The notes below the pieces were generated by a model. It had not been told where the DNA came from and ran no database searches. It saw nothing but the letters and a program-made list of their open reading frames with translations. The position numbers and the translations under genes are program-made. A DNA stretch of 64,000 bases, from assembly GCA_013397455.1 (NCBI GenBank), contig VYZB01000340.1, positions 866,685 through 930,684 on the forward strand, given 5' to 3'. Of this stretch, positions 1 to 14,800 are shown piece by piece; position 1 is the first letter of the stretch; every line of letters begins with the position of its first letter. Source of the DNA: Crotophaga sulcirostris. Taxonomy: Eukaryota > Chordata > Aves > Cuculiformes > Crotophagidae.

Positions 1-3000
1 CAAAACCCATCTTCTCAATTCCACAATTGCATTCTGAGCAGCAGACTGTAAGGCAGTTTAAAGCAAAGACACTGCTTTCTTTGTTAAGATGCTCCACAAG
101 TTTTATCAAACACCCTTTCACATAAAATTAATGTGTTTGGCACAGGAGTATATCTAAGCTTCCTCATTCCATGTAAGTGTATAGATCACAAGTCTGCATC
201 ATACTTTTTCTTGTACGCGAAATTCTTCTCTTCTAACCAGCCCTCCTCAGTGAATCTGTGAGTGTTTCATGAAAAGGCCATAAGTTACAAAAAAGGGGGA
301 GGAGAGCATGCCAGTTTATTTATCAGCCCTACGTCTTCTTCGCAAGAGCTCCAACTGTTATTGATTAGAAGGCAAGCAGTAATGTCTTCCACAGCTGTTT
401 CATCATGGAAGGAAAGAAAAAGGCTGCTTAAGTCTTTGAAAAAAAGATGTGAATTTGTTCTTCAGAAGATGGTTTTAGGCTGTGAATGGGAAATGACAAG
501 AAGGGCCTTTCTGCTGTCTGTAATCAGATACAATACACCCAAGAAAGGAGAAGCATTTGAGATTTTTCTTCATGCTTTGCATTTTGGTTGCTAACTAAAG
601 GGACCTTTTGGTGACTTTCGGATGCTGCTTTGAAGAAGCTAACTCTCCTAAATTCCTTTTATGGGGAATTTAGGGTCCTACTTCAGGTTCTTGAGTCCAC
701 TCTCAGGATCAGCTCCATAAAATGTAGTAAGTTTTAGGTGCCAGGTGCTTTAATAAAATTGGCTCTAGGTGACTATTGTAAGATATCACACTGAATCAGT
801 AGCAGAACAACTAAAAGATCCCAAATTTCTTGAACCTGATTGTGCTCCTCACAGCAACAGTGCATGAAATTTATGAGAAACTCAGCATTCTCTGTAATAG
901 TTATAACTAAATCATCAGCCATTGACAAAATTAAATGAAAAGATCCAGACCTTGTCATCTCATAGTTCTTGTAAAAGGAAATTCATATGGTAATATGCAG
1001 TCTAACTCCTCTGTGGACAGAAATAGCATATACAAGAATTCATGTTAACATCTAGAACAGGAGAAAGGCCTTTTTAGACTTCGTAAATATCAGCACTCAT
1101 CACTATATGCAAGTAGATAATTAGGGTAATTATTCCCAATTAGCAGCTGCAAGTCCTGCAGATGGGAATTTTAGTGACTGGTAACTATTGTAACAAAGCA
1201 TTTCTGCAAGGTGCAAAGCCTTTTTCATATTTTGGAGAATATACATTTAATGACCCTCACACATGCTGTTAAATATTTTTGTTAATATTTCAAAATAAAA
1301 ATCTTTCCTACACTCATAAAATACTTCTGCTTTTCTTTAAAGCTATGTTGGGGTCTGAGATGGCCTGGATTTGGAAAGATTTTTTCCATGTATTTAACCT
1401 ACCAGTTAAAGTAAATGATAAACCAGGCCAAACTGGGACTCAAATTTTGCTTCTATTCTCAGTCCATGAGGAAAAACAATGTCAAGGGCCCTTTCGTTGG
1501 CTTTTAAAACAACAAAAAAGACTCCTGCTGTTTTCCTAGGCTCTGCATGAAACCTTCTAAGGGAACACATCATTGAACTTGTTTGCCAGGCTCCAGAAGC
1601 ATTTTCCCTGTATTCATTCTATGCTGCTTTGAATAGCATAAGGGTAAAACACATATTTTAATTGTGAGTAATGTTTTTTCAATCATTAATTCTTCTGTGA
1701 TAGCGAGTTACTTTTATTAGAAAGGCACTCTTGGTACGTTTGTTTGTACTGAGTACATCACAAGCAAAAATCGAGCAGGACTTCTATCATTTTTTAGCTT
1801 TTATGTGAATTCATTTAACTTATGAATTCATAAAGCAAAAGAAATGTAATCAACAAAAATAGTAAGGCACATAATTCTAAGATTTGTTCTCCTGAAACTC
1901 CTTATCACAGTGAAGAAACATAATTTCGTAGGTACTTTAATGTAAAAAATCAGTCATTCCTATCTTTTAAAGTAAAATTTCACATTTAATCAACAAATAA
2001 GCCTGTGTTTACTCATTTAAATCCAGTCCCTATCTAGTTATTTGAACATGGAATTTCAGACAAAAGAAAGTTGAGAAAATAATCTTGTTTGCATTTGAGC
2101 AAGTAAAAGGTTATTGATCAATGTCTTTTTAAACTTTCTATTTAATTATCTTTGAGCTAAAATGAAGGACAGAAATTTCAAGCCAAAATAATTATTCTAT
2201 GAAAAAGTTATGAATGTTTTGAAAGAAGAATGTTAAGACTGAACATAATAATTCAGCTTCAGTACAGAAAATTAACAAGTATAACTTGCAGTGGGCCCAC
2301 GTAGATGCCAGTAAAGTTTTTTCAGCACTTGGATTTTGTTTTCAGCTATGCTGACTTACAAGTAATAAAGAAGATTTAAAAGAATATGTTTGTATGACAT
2401 CAATTAATTTTTCCACTATAGCTGTCTATTTCAGATATTTGCAGTTAATAGTGTTGCGAACTGTAGATAAAAAAAAAGCTTCAGAAAATGTATTTATTTT
2501 GTATATTTTATTCCAACTATCACTACATGTACATACCTTTTAAGTCTCCTAGAATCTCAAAAAAACCCTTCTTCCAGTATTAATCTTATGCAGACTAAGT
2601 CTTTGAAAAGAAATAAGAAATGACGAGGATGCATCGCATTTAGAGTCTACAAGTTTGGGAAGATTTTTCATACTCCCTTTCCAATAACAATCCAAAGCTG
2701 AATAATATGAAAAGTTTGTTCCTTTCCATGACCTAACCCATATATCATTTAGATTCATGCTCTGTTCTGTTACTTTGTAATACAACTTTGGAATATAACA
2801 TAATTTTTTCTCTGATATTTGTCTCTAGTACTTTTCTGATCTGTATAATCTGTTTCATCCCTTCTTGTCTGACTTCATCTTTAGTCACTCTTTTTTCTCT
2901 CTTGAGCTTGTTTCTTTAATTTAATATCTCTATCTTTACTTGTTCACTCCCTTTAAAAACTGCATTTTCCCCTTAATCCCTTTTTGGGATATAAAGCACC

Positions 3001-4331
3001 AGGTCTGTTGACTTGGTGTGTGGTTAATCTGTGTGTCTTGAAAGGGCAACAGAGATGACAGACAGATCGTGTTAGTTATTTAAATCTGATCTCCAATATT
3101 GCTGAAACCAACGGGAACATTTGCTTCAGCTCCACAGTGAACTCTATCTCTGGAAGTTTGACTTGAACATCATTATTAGGCACCCTGCTTTGCGCAAACT
3201 CCTTAATTTATGTTTAACTGGAAGTTCAGATTTATAGTATATTGGTAAATAGTGCCATTGTACTGTTTAATATATACGAAGTCCTTATGTTGACAAAGGA
3301 TTTGATGCTGCCAAGTGCATCAGCCCTGGTCCACTGATGTGCTCTGTCACATCCTTCTTTTTAACCATGAGTCATTATAATGGATTTCAGGGAGTTGCTT
3401 ATAACCTTTAAGTTAAGTAAATGCTTAAGTGTGTTTCTGGATTAGGACCAGAGGACTCAGCACCTTGGAAGATTAAACAAAAAGCAAAGAATCAGCAATA
3501 CTGGCAGAGACAGGCTTGCTGAGCTTATCCATAAGTCGTAAAATAAGGTTGATTTCACTTTGGACTGGAAAATCTACGCCTGCTCAATTCTCTGCCAATT
3601 TGTGATGCAGGGAGATATCCATCCACCAGCTGTGAATTATCAGACTACCAGTGTTACTATTTGAAAAACCACCACAACTGCATGAAAGCAGTCTCAACCA
3701 AATGCATTAATAATTAGCTGGGTACGTTCCTGATATGTTACAGCCTCTATGAACTATTTTAAAGTTTTTAAATGAGAAAAAAAGGCAATTCACCACAATT
3801 GCTTTTTTTTCACAGAAGTTTGCCCTAAATCAGAATCCTATCCATTTATGCCAAAATCACAGTTTAACTTAAACAGTTAATTTTCCTTCCTGAGAAGCAA
3901 TCAAAGCCCCATATAAGGAGAGCTGGTGAAAGACTCTCAAGTGCTCAGCTTTCAATGAGTTTTTGGTCTGAGACACCTGATCAGTTTACTGTTTATGAGC
4001 TGAAAATCTGTGTGCAAACTTTTAAGAGGTTAAGCTGAGCTACTTCCGGCAATTTAGAGCATGTCTACAAGTCAATATTGCAGCTCAGCTCACAAACCAT
4101 GACTTGATTGTTCCTTGGGTTCCAACATTTTATAAAAAATTTCCAGTCTTGAAGTTGGAATCAAATTGCCAAATCATATGTGGCCCTTAGAAATTTATTT
4201 CTAATTGATCTGTTTATAAAGAATAAAAAAAATCATTATTTGTCTTCCTAAAATGATGAGTCAAAGTAAGTATTTAAATATGTGAAAAGAATAGGGCGCA
4301 TTTCAGGTGTGTGTTTTATGGTCTCCATTAG
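1..4331 (+). other. DLGAP2: 3' part of the intron upstream of exon A
   Basis: AT-rich intronic sequence with no supportable gene. Open frames of up to 110 codons (for example 262-594) have no recognisable domain, no splice context and no family resemblance. The acceptor for exon A is at 4330-4331 and has only a modest pyrimidine tract (ttatggtctccattag). I see no interspersed repeat that I can name here. Confidence 0.8.
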
Positions 4332-4543
4332 GTACCTCAGGATGAATGGGGAGGATACCCAGCTGGTGGGAAAGACGAAGAAATCCCCTGCAGAAGAATG
4401 AGAAGTGGGAGCTATATTAAGGCCATGGGAGATGAAGAAAGTGGAGACTCTGATACTAGCCCCAAGACGTCACCAAAATTAACGGTTCGCCCAGAGTCAT
4501 TATTAAAATCCATTGGACAAAGACCACTGGGAGATCATCAAAA
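4332..4543 (+). CDS. DLGAP2: DLGAP2 exon A (GK-binding repeat MRSGSYIKAMGD)
   Basis: This 212-nt exon enters at phase 0 after a ttag acceptor and leaves at phase 2 into a consensus gtaagt donor. It encodes 70 codons plus two bases, beginning VPQDEWGGYP and ending SIGQRPLGDHQ. The segment IPCRRMRSGSYIKAMGDEES (about residues 19-38 of the exon) contains one of the DLGAP R-x-x-SY-x-x-A repeats. In this family these repeats bind the guanylate-kinase domain of PSD-95-type MAGUKs, with phosphorylation of the serine strengthening the contact. The acidic SGDSDTSPKTSPK tract after it is Ser/Thr-Pro rich. The tail LLKSIGQRPLGDHQ identifies DLGAP2, because DLGAP1 differs there. The last two bases (aa) pair with the first base of exon B to give an Asn codon. 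The identification is near certain; whether one or two bases at the acceptor shift depends on the unseen upstream exon. Confidence 0.96.
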
Positions 4544-7500
4544 GTAAGTTTCACTGTGCCATGTTATACATCTTGCCTTGACTTGGGTAATTTTCTTTGT
4601 GTCTTACCAGTAGTGGTCGTTATCCATGAGAAAATAAGATACTGTATTTAAAAAGCTAACTTTTGTGTCTTCATTTTAAATTAACTACAATTTCCTGTAA
4701 TTACTGGATGAAGAACTGCCATCTTCCTCCATCTGTGTAGCAAACTTGCTTCTTCAGAAGAAGTTTGTTACATTTACGGAAGGAAATGTATCCATATTTT
4801 TGTCAAAAGTTTAAATTTCTGAATATTTTTTCTCTAGAAGGATTGTTTTATAAGTCTTTGCTATTTCATTGCTTTCTCTGAAGTAGAAAATACAATCTAT
4901 TCTATCCTAGGTATAATAAGCAATATATAATTATATAATATAATCGGCATCTTACAGCTTTTTTTTATCAGTACAATGCTTTATGTATCAGCTACAGTAT
5001 ATCATACACATTTAAACACATTGTGGAAGGGTTTGCTTGACTGGGGTTTTTTTATTCATACTACCTACAATATGGCCTGTTAAATAACCAAAGAAAATTT
5101 TAAAACTTTAGGAAAATATTTAGTTATATATGTTTTCCAATAGTTCTTTATTTTTATCTCCTTTTTATGTTTTCAATATATTCTTTTATAACTGAACTGT
5201 AAGTATACTTCTGAAGACAGTTTCAAAGCGGTAGCCTGATTTCAAATCTGTAGGTTCTCTTGATGTGACTGGGTGTTTCTCACAGCTTAGAAGACTGATC
5301 TTTTTGCCTGGGAGAAATACATAAAATGAAGAAATTAAGAGTGAAACCTTTGATCAAAGGTTGTTTATTGTTCTGCAGGTAATACCACATATAGCATATC
5401 ACAGTGACTCACCGTTTCATAAAATAAAATATACTAAAACAAAAATAATAGGCAAAAATCCTTTTGGCTTAATTAAATTGAATTATTTAGCTTGCAATTT
5501 GGAAGAAAACCATCAACTTTCACTATTACTGAAGAGAACATTTTACAACTATATTGTTTTGTATAGCTTGTTCATGCATCTCTATATGCTCAATTGAGAT
5601 GCAGAAAGCTATCAATTCAGAAACATACCTGTACCATGAGCTATTGTAAGATTTCTGAGATACCATGAAACGAGACTGGCAAGTTTCTGCTCTCAATTGG
5701 CAGCTAAAATCCAGGTAGAATACCTTACAGCATCTCAAAGGGTTTAGGCAACTGAGCCAAATCCTGAATGTGAATCTGAAGGATTTGCAAGGATATTAAT
5801 TCCAATGATGAAAATAAGGCCTATAACATAAGTATTGCTGGTAGATCTGTATCTGGCTGATTTCCAAAGCCGAAAAGATGAGCTCTTAATGACAGTGCTT
5901 GGAAGCAACATTTGAATTTTTTATTTCCCACTCATTGCACCTGGGGTTGAATTTTGTGTTTGAGGCACACCGGGTGGTTCAGTCCAAATTTGAGAAAGTC
6001 CATGGGAAGCAAAAAAAGATGGTTAATTTTCAGCTTATGAGTACGTGTCAGTTGGAGTAGAGCCTGTAATTTCTAAGATGTGATGGAGACTTATGTTGTG
6101 AATTCTTCAGTCCTGGATTTCCTTGTAAATGGCTCTGAAAGCTGCATCCTGCAAAGGGCACTTATGTGGGATAAAATGTACTAAGGGAAAGTGATCTCAT
6201 GTCTATGCCCAGTTAAGAGTGACCCTTTTGGAGGCCACAGGGAAAGAGGAGATAGTCAACTTTCTCAGAGTTCCACATGTCAACCGTCTGTGCTGCTAAA
6301 TTAAGCATTTCCAGAATACAGACCTGAGTACAAGAAACCTGACCATCCTCAGCAGAACTTTGGCCTGGGCCAGCTAGCATGGATGTAGCCTCTGCCTGGC
6401 CGTGTTCTGGGCACTGGCATGGGCTAGGGATTATTTCCAGAAAGAAGTTTGGATGCAGCCATCCTGTTTTGGAGGGTATGTCATATCTGTACCAGTACCA
6501 CAGACTGAAATATTTTCTCGTAGGTAGTTTTAACTTTCCAAGAACTTCAACCAAATAAAATTTATTCTATGCTTTTCTTTGATTTTGCATATGGTTGGAT
6601 CTTCCCCAGTGAATGTAGACAGCAGCACAAATGTTCCAGTGAGTGGCAGGTCTCAGTGCTTGCCCTAGACCCTCACAGCCTGTGAACAGATCCAGACAGC
6701 TTCTAGACATATGTATTGAAATGAGGGATATGTTTCAAGAAAAAAAGCCTTTCTGATCTATTAAATACTGAAGGCAGGTGGTTGCTAGTAGGTCAATACC
6801 AAATGGTGTGTCTTCCATCAGTTCTCCATGTATCGCAAACACACTGCTCAAAATGTAATTGATTAAAACCCGGGTGTGATGCTGACAGAGTATCCTGGGG
6901 TTGACAGCTGTGCCTGTTCATGGTCCCAAAGGATTTAATGGCATAGTTACCACTAACTGCAGTCAGAAAAAGAGGAGGTTTTTTGTAATACTGTGAAATA
7001 TTATTAGGGCCTCTGTTAAGAATTGGTTGCAAACACAGCACCAGGAATAATTGAGCAGCCAGGCTGCTGCAGACAGATATCTTTTAAATCCTTGGCTTTC
7101 CCTTAAACTGAAGGGCATCACCTTGAATCTTCCAGTCTAACACACACATTTTTTTCCAGTGAACTTCAGGCAGAAATGGGACAACTGTTCTAGTTCTTCT
7201 GTGTCTTTCTTGCAAAAATCTGCAGCTTTCAGCAGTCTTAAAGCAGACAGAAAATTTATTGTTGTAGGAATACTATGAATGCTGATCCTAAACCTGTTTT
7301 TTCACCACAAGCCATCTCCCTCCAGTACATCTCTGTCTCTCTGTCACTGTGGTTACCTTTTATGTCTGATGGTTTTCTATAAACGATGTAGCAGAGGATG
7401 ATGGTTATAGAGCCTTCCTTCCTCCTCTGGCACAGCTCAATAATTGCCATTGCATTAGGAGTACCCTTTGTACCACTGATCATGCTGCTGAGCCAGAAGC

Positions 7501-8761
7501 CAAGGTTCTGAACAACATTCCTGCATGTATAGCAGGGCTGAATAGCATTTCTGGCATGTATTATGAGAAATTACATAATTCAAGATGTCAGCTGCATTAG
7601 CTGGCTTTTTAACTTGTTTACCAGGATGGAGGGAGCTAACATACAGACATAAAATGGGGCTTATACTACCCTGGTCCTCCGCTTGGGTGGACAGGATAGC
7701 TCAGCACAGAGATCTGACAGAGCACCAATAAACCTGTAATAAAACCTGAATATTGATAGTTTTGGTAATATAAAAACATGCGTTGGCTGCAAAACGTATG
7801 TAGGTGGTTTTCATAAGAATAAACCTAGTTTTCTATCACTATCTTGAATAGAATAAAATTAAAATTAGAGAAGTATTCACTTAACCTTCAACAGACCTTT
7901 AACATATGTGTGCGTGAGTTTCTTCTCTGGGTTTTATCAAGCATATTTGCAAGGAGTTTTTTCCCATTTAAATTCTATTTCTACTTTGACAAAAGGATTT
8001 TGTCAGTTTGTTGCTCAAAGATTCAGCAAAATGAACATTAAAAATTCATAAACAATAAAAATGCATATTTGTATATAAATAAATAATTTTACCTAACAAC
8101 ATTCAAATAGGTAAATGTAACTGATATAACAGGAGCATTAAAATTCTGAAAGTTACTCTTGGAAAGGAGTATGTTTTGCTCCAAGTGGGAAAAAAGAAGT
8201 GCAGGGTCTGCCACTGCTGTTTTACACAGATGGCAGGAGCATGGCATATGCTCAAGTACTGCCATCTGATCAGCACCTCTGTCGAGCTTAGCACAGCCAG
8301 AATGATCCCCAGACCGCTTTCAGCCTAGGCCACCTGGCTCTCTTCTCTAGTCCTCAGGGACTGACCCTGTTGGATGCAGCCACCCTTTCTACAGAATAAG
8401 GAAGTTTAACCATGCAGATCAGTTGGACGAAGGGTCGGGTAATTGACCTAGCTTATTTCTGACTATAGCTATAGCCTAAGTGACTCAAATATGGTTGGAT
8501 TTTTCAAAAATTAAATATGCCTATATATATAGATTATTCGCTGTAGATAAATGCTTCTCAAGTCTTTCTTTGTGAATGCTATTTCAGAAGATTAAATAGT
8601 ATGTTGCACTACTTAGTCCAAGTACATCAAGTTGAAGGCCAGTGTAATTTATTATTATTATTAAATTGCATTTGAGTGAAATATAATGCAATAAGGCTTG
8701 CTGTGGTGGAGACAGGACACATACTTGAATCTGTTTCCTTTCCAACTTTTTGCTTTCTTGG

Positions 8762-8815
8762 AATGGTGCCAGCAATCCCATTTCTTGTAATGGTGCCAGC
8801 AATCCCATTTCTTGT
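8762..8815 (+). repeat. Perfect 27-bp tandem duplication
   Basis: Two back-to-back identical 27-base units, 8762-8788 and 8789-8815, each starting aatggtgccagcaat and ending catttcttgt. No third copy flanks them. The unit length is a multiple of three, so it also shows up as a repeated nine-residue block in chance open frames on both strands. It looks like a recent small intronic duplication. Confidence 0.95.
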
Positions 8816-11800
8816 GGAAATTATTATGACTCCTAGTAGTCCTAGGAGAAAAAAAATCTTAAACTCTTTTTTTATTTTATTTTGCATTATTAGACGTACA
8901 AAACTTTTTGGATGACAGTTTTGGTATCCTATTAACAAATATAGGTCTTCTGGAGGTGAAATGCAAACCCTTTCGGTTCAGTCCATTGCTTTCTGCCGTG
9001 CTGTGATGCTATTGGGATGGAGTTAAACTGTTGGAAGGTAGTTTTCAGAAGGAGGCTTGTAGAACGCAGGTAGCATATTGCTAGGTATGTTCATTTAAAG
9101 TAGAGGTCAATACAGCTGAACAGTTTATGGAACTGGAAACTGAAACAAAGAAAATGTCTGTCCTAAGTAAGTTTTGTGTAATCCTGAGAGACTGACCCAC
9201 ATGATTTGTAAGGGATCCTTCCAACCTAGTTAAATGTCATTCATCTCTATTTGTGACAAAACCAAGCAAAGCTGAGAGATGGAAACGTCAGAGACATTGG
9301 GATTCAGAAAGGAAAGCTGAGAAGAAAACAAGAATTTGGGACTCTGTGATGGAAAATTTCTCTATGACCAAAGATAATTTTCCGGTTATTTGATGCTTCT
9401 TGTTTTCAGGAAAAGAGTACTTGATATACTGGCTATGTAAATGAACAGGATAACACTGTAGAAACAGCAAGTTCCATTTTCAGTATCTCCTTCTTGAAGT
9501 GCTGCAAAAGACTCTGAAAACTGTCTAACCATGTAGTAAAAAGGGATAAGAATAGCATTTAGTCCAAAGTTAAAACACTGTATTTGAAGATCACACTGGT
9601 ATCACTCATGAAAATAAACAGTTGTGCTGTGATGAAGTTTTCCATAATACTCTGAAGTGACTCATGGGAAACTAGATGCTGCAAACATCAAGATTAAATA
9701 GGTTAAACTAAACTAAAATAAAATCAGTGTCAGCAATGTGTACTTTTGTTTTATGAACCTCTAATGATGGATTTTACAGTGGCAGCTTGTAGTCCAGATG
9801 CGTTAAGCCCACGGGTATGCAGACAGGAAGACTTGCAAGCAGATAGGTAGTACAAAAATGTACTATTTCAATGAGGAAGAAAATCTGTATTATTTGGTGG
9901 ACTAACACAGTGCAGTGCCAGTGGTACTTTTATTTGTCTTGGCTATATTCTCCATCTAACCCTCTGCCAGGTTTTGGCCCCTGTATGGATGTGAATGTCT
10001 CAAATGCTGAGTCACAGTCAGAGAGAAAACTATTCAGATGTTTAACACCTTTGCATTGGATGTTATTAAGGCCCGTAACGCACTTAAGGATAATGCATGT
10101 CTGTATTTCAGGCACTTTTCTTCACAATCTGGTTTGTCAATGCAAAAATGGCTTTATTCATTAGTTAAAGCTAATACACTTAAGTAGGACCTGAAATGGT
10201 TGACATGTTTTCTGGGCTGATGGTAAACCAGATCAAAGCAGTGATCTAAAAGAAAAATAATCTTTCCCTATCCTTCCCATTTTCAGAGTGAGAGATTGCA
10301 TCTCTCCATGGACATGCTAATTTATGTGGGCTTAAAGAATAACTGGACTATGACCCAAGACATGTTCACATATTCTATCTACAGACTCTATTATGGCAAA
10401 AAACACAGTGCCAAAGCATACAGCAAGTGGGTTAAACTGCAACAGGAAGATCTGACAGCTCTTAATTGCCAGAGCCCAGAAATTATGAAACAGCATAGGC
10501 TCATCTAAGATGTGTGAAATCTCCATGAAAAGAAAATTCTTGCCATTTGTAACCATTTGTGCTAACCACAACACACTTGCAACGGGAGAAAGTAGTAACC
10601 AAATGAGAAGTTCTGAAGCACTGTGTGAGAACAAACCTCAATCTTTTCATCCATCTTTGTCCATGATAATGCCAATGCCATATCATTTAGTGTAGACAAA
10701 TTTGTAGGTATTTCATCTGGAGAAGTACCACTTGCTATACACAGAGAGAATTCTTGATATTGCAGGCTGTAGGTAAATGTGCACACATTGGGGAGTGGAT
10801 GTGCTGCAAAAACTTCACAGATTGGGAGTGTGAGCAGTTTCCTTACTAGAGAAATTAATGTCCTATTTCAGTGCTATCCATTGCTGCACACCAGTGCTGC
10901 AAGCCTTTTCTTAATTTTTAAGAGTAAACTTCAATTTACCAGAAACCCCTCTTCTGCATTTTAAATTAGGAATGGTTTTGAAGCCAGTCCTGAGAAATAT
11001 TTTCAGTAGAAAATATGGGAAAAATCACTAGAAAACTAACCCTCATCTTTTATATGCTTTTTATTTTTGCTTTTTCCTCGATATTCTGACTCTAAAAAGC
11101 CTCATTACACCCTTCATTAGTAGCTTTCTGAGGCCCTGTCGTGTAGTAGTATCTACTCAGAGTCTCTGAGGGGTGAAATTGGAGATTTACTGAGGAGAGT
11201 TTGAGGGCTAATTAGAAAGCCTTATCAACTGATAATGCAATCAGTGTTCCACTGGCACAGTGATAGTGTTCTCTGCTGCAGTCACTAAGATCGGGGTTAG
11301 ATTAGTCCACAGGGTTAAGGGGGAATGCTAACAAAGGGCAACTAGTTGTCTGGATACTTAAGAAGTATCTTGTACGGGGTCAGAAGATAGTCCCCATCCT
11401 TTCTTCCTTTAGAGAATAATAGGAAATGCTCTTAAGCAGTGTTAGGCACCTTGTTCTCTGAGAAGTAGTACAGTGTGAAACCCAGAGAGTAATTCAGCCC
11501 AGATCTCCTGCCTTATTGTGGTGAATGACAGCTTCATGTTGTGGGGCCGAAATATATTAGCCTGGATCAGGGATGGAAAGAGGATCCTAAGGCTCTGAAC
11601 AAGGTGCAGACTCTTCTCGGGAATAAGACAGGCTCTTGTCAGAAAGATACAGTGATGTGATTGATTGCGGTGAAAATGCAGTAAGGTTCAGGCCAGTCTC
11701 ACAAGCACAAATACTGAGATCCAAGAGAAAATGTGTTCCTGGTTTCTGGGGCTTATTCATTCCTGCTTGTAACAAATATCTTAGGTTTAGTTTTCATTTG

Positions 11801-14800
11801 AAAAGGATCAAGAACTGCTTTTCTCATTTGTTTAGTTTTTAATAAAAACTAAATGTGACTGTAAAGTATGTGTGCAGAAACAAAACACTTCTGCTCTTCA
11901 AGCAAGGATTTGAAAATTATGCTTTTGCTTAAAAAGCAGAAATCATCTATATATTTTCACTTCTCCCAGTTCTACTCTATTTTTCCCTCAGAAATTAGAT
12001 AGCCTCATTAATGTATTCAACTTAATCATAAGAAGGTCACTTATTTGCTAAAGACCTGCTGACTTTAATGAATGTACATGTGTGTTTAAATTAAACTCAT
12101 GCTGAGATGCTTTACTGAGTCTTGGTAGTCTATAGTCTATACTTGTTCTGTCAAATCATTATCTTTTACACGTATATTATGTATGTACCAAAAGCAAATA
12201 AAAGAATAAAAAGTGAGAGAGCTTTCCTGAAGAAACTGATAAATATTTCAATTCCAAAAAGGGATTTAGGAACATACATTGACTATTTGAGTTCTGCTTA
12301 GATTCTTAAATCCATTTACTGAAGTGATACATGATGCTTTAAGTGCCTCTAATTTTTTGCTGTAGCATCTGCCTGACTTTTGTTGTTGCTGACCACTTTG
12401 CTGCTTCCTCTCCAGGGCAAGCTCAAAAGAGGGTACTGAGATAAGACTTTTAGCGTTAGCTATATGTGCAAATCTGTCACCTCTTACAAACAATAGCTCT
12501 GAGTTTAGATTTCCCACATCAGACTTTATTTATTACATGCACATTCTGCGTGATTTGAAGTACAGACTTGATTAAACCTACATCCTCTGTGTCTTTGCAA
12601 GGAGTGATCAAACCACCAGACTGTTTAACTATTCTATTTCCTCTAATTCTCTTCTGGTTCATGTTGTACAAAATCCCTAAATACTTACTGATGGGAAAGG
12701 TTCTCTCCTACCAGTGATTAGTAGGCATTTCATAAGGACTGAAACAGCAGTCTCCACCTCCTTCCTAACATATTCCTGTAATAAATCAGATATTCAACAT
12801 CTTTCAGGCACCTTTTTTTTAAAAAAAGGCTACAGGTCAATGATGAAATATATAGGCATCTTAAAAATTTAGTTTGGCCCAAATTCTTATATCTATCACT
12901 GATCAAAGAGAAGCTCCAGTCTGGCAAAGATTAGAAAAGAAATTCTTCACCTACAGATAAATTCGCCAGATTTATGTGTACTTTCATTTTTTTCAAAGAA
13001 CCAAACTAACTGTGCTATTCCAAAGGGAGAATCAGACTTAATGTCTATACTGTGAGTTCTCCAATGGGCTGCACGCAGACACATCTGCGCCCCTTTGCAG
13101 AGCTCTATTGACTTCAGCAGGGATCCACAGAGACACAGTGTGACTCGCAGCTGCTGTACAATGGCACTGCTAGCTAAGCTTAATCAGTAGATTCTGGTCG
13201 ATGAGTTATTTCACATACCTACAAAGACATAGTTAAGATAGATCCAGATAGAGAAATGAATATCAATTGAAATGCAAATCTCTCAGTAAAATAGATTCTG
13301 ATAACTTATGCTACCTTGCTAATCCTAATGCACCTCCCTTTTAGGTGCCCAAGATGATTTCTTTTACCAATTTTATCTTTTTGTCCCAGAATGATACTTC
13401 TGAATTGCATATACTGATTTAAATGCAGCAGATTGTACTTTCTGTAATGTTCCCATTCATTCTCAGATTTTTGGACAAATGCAGGCATGATCATGAAAGT
13501 AAAAAGGTATGATTTTTTAATATTACCATTCCAAAAATTAATTTGATGGAAAATAGACCTTCTTTGTATCTGATGCTCCCTTAATAAAGCTGATAGACCC
13601 ATTCAGAATCAGAAGTTGACTTTCTTGCTGCAACTTATACATGCCTGGGAAGACTTCCATTCACTTTCCATGTACCTTCTTGGCCAGGGTACACTGGTTG
13701 CTGAACATTTGACAGAGCAAGTACTCTGGGGAGTGATCATTATGTCGAATGTGAGTAGATCAAAGAATGACCTTGGCAAGTGTATGACATTTGCTGCATT
13801 ATTGGTATGACATTCATACTTTGTTAAGCAAAGTTATTAGGTTTATGAAAAAGTACATGGTATCAAGCACTTATTAGAAAATAAAATAGAGACAGTTTAA
13901 AACAAAACAAGCCATGTGACTGGATCGCTTTCTCAGGACATCCTGTGTTCCCAATAGAGTTGCCCTGACTGTGAAGCACTGCTGCTCAGAATTCTGAGTT
14001 TGTAGGGAGAAGTTACGGGGTTTCTTTGTTTTCTTTTGACCCTGGCTTAGCTATAAGCTGCAAAACCATGTCAGCCTCTAAATCTGACATTGCAAGGTGT
14101 CCTAAAAGTAAAACCGTGTTGGTTTACTGTCATACATACCTTTTCACCAAATGACAGAAAGATTTGTCCTCTGCAGAACATGCAAGGGTTGCATAAATCA
14201 TGGTATAGTACTGCATGTTGTAGTTCTACCTTACAGTAATGGTCATCATATGTCAATGACAAGAGACTGCAGGAAACATGTCACAAACACTCTGGGTGTT
14301 CATTAGCATCTGAACTCAGTGATGACAAAGCATGGGATGCATACTGCACAAAGTGATAGACTTCAAGTGAGTAGTGCAAGGTGCTGTGGTACAGTCTGCT
14401 GTGGGAATGCCTCAGATCCTCCAGCACTATTTGTTGAAGTCATTGGGCTGCTCCAGACACTGTCCGTGGTCATATAAACTTTCCAAAAGTTATATAAAAC
14501 AATGGAATTCAGAAAAATAAAAAAACTAAGTTATTTACTATCTATAAAGTAAAGTAAGCATCTTACTCCTTTTAAAAATAAACAGTTAATAGGGGAGGAA
14601 ATAGATGGGTAAATAATAGATGGCTAAAGATGAGGAAATGAGAGTTCTTCCCTTTTAGTTAATGCTTGATTGCAGGTATTAGATTAGCTTACATGATTGT
14701 TCCTTTCATTAAAAACATGTTCTAAATGGCTCTCTAGTTTTACAAGTCTTCTGTTGCAATGGCATAGGTGGGCAAAAGATAAGGAGATGTAGATGTGCTC

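Noticed and set aside
6213..6554. 113-codon minus-strand frame in intron A-B
   Set aside because: No motif, no splice context, no family resemblance; treated as chance.
9200..9235. Possible CR1 tail (gggatccttccaaccta)
   Set aside because: Only about 15 bases resemble the CR1 3' end and the octamer tail is absent; too short to call.
12811..12829. Near-perfect palindrome of T8 and A7 flanked by cc and gg
   Set aside because: Low-complexity A/T run; no terminator or other role can be argued in this context.
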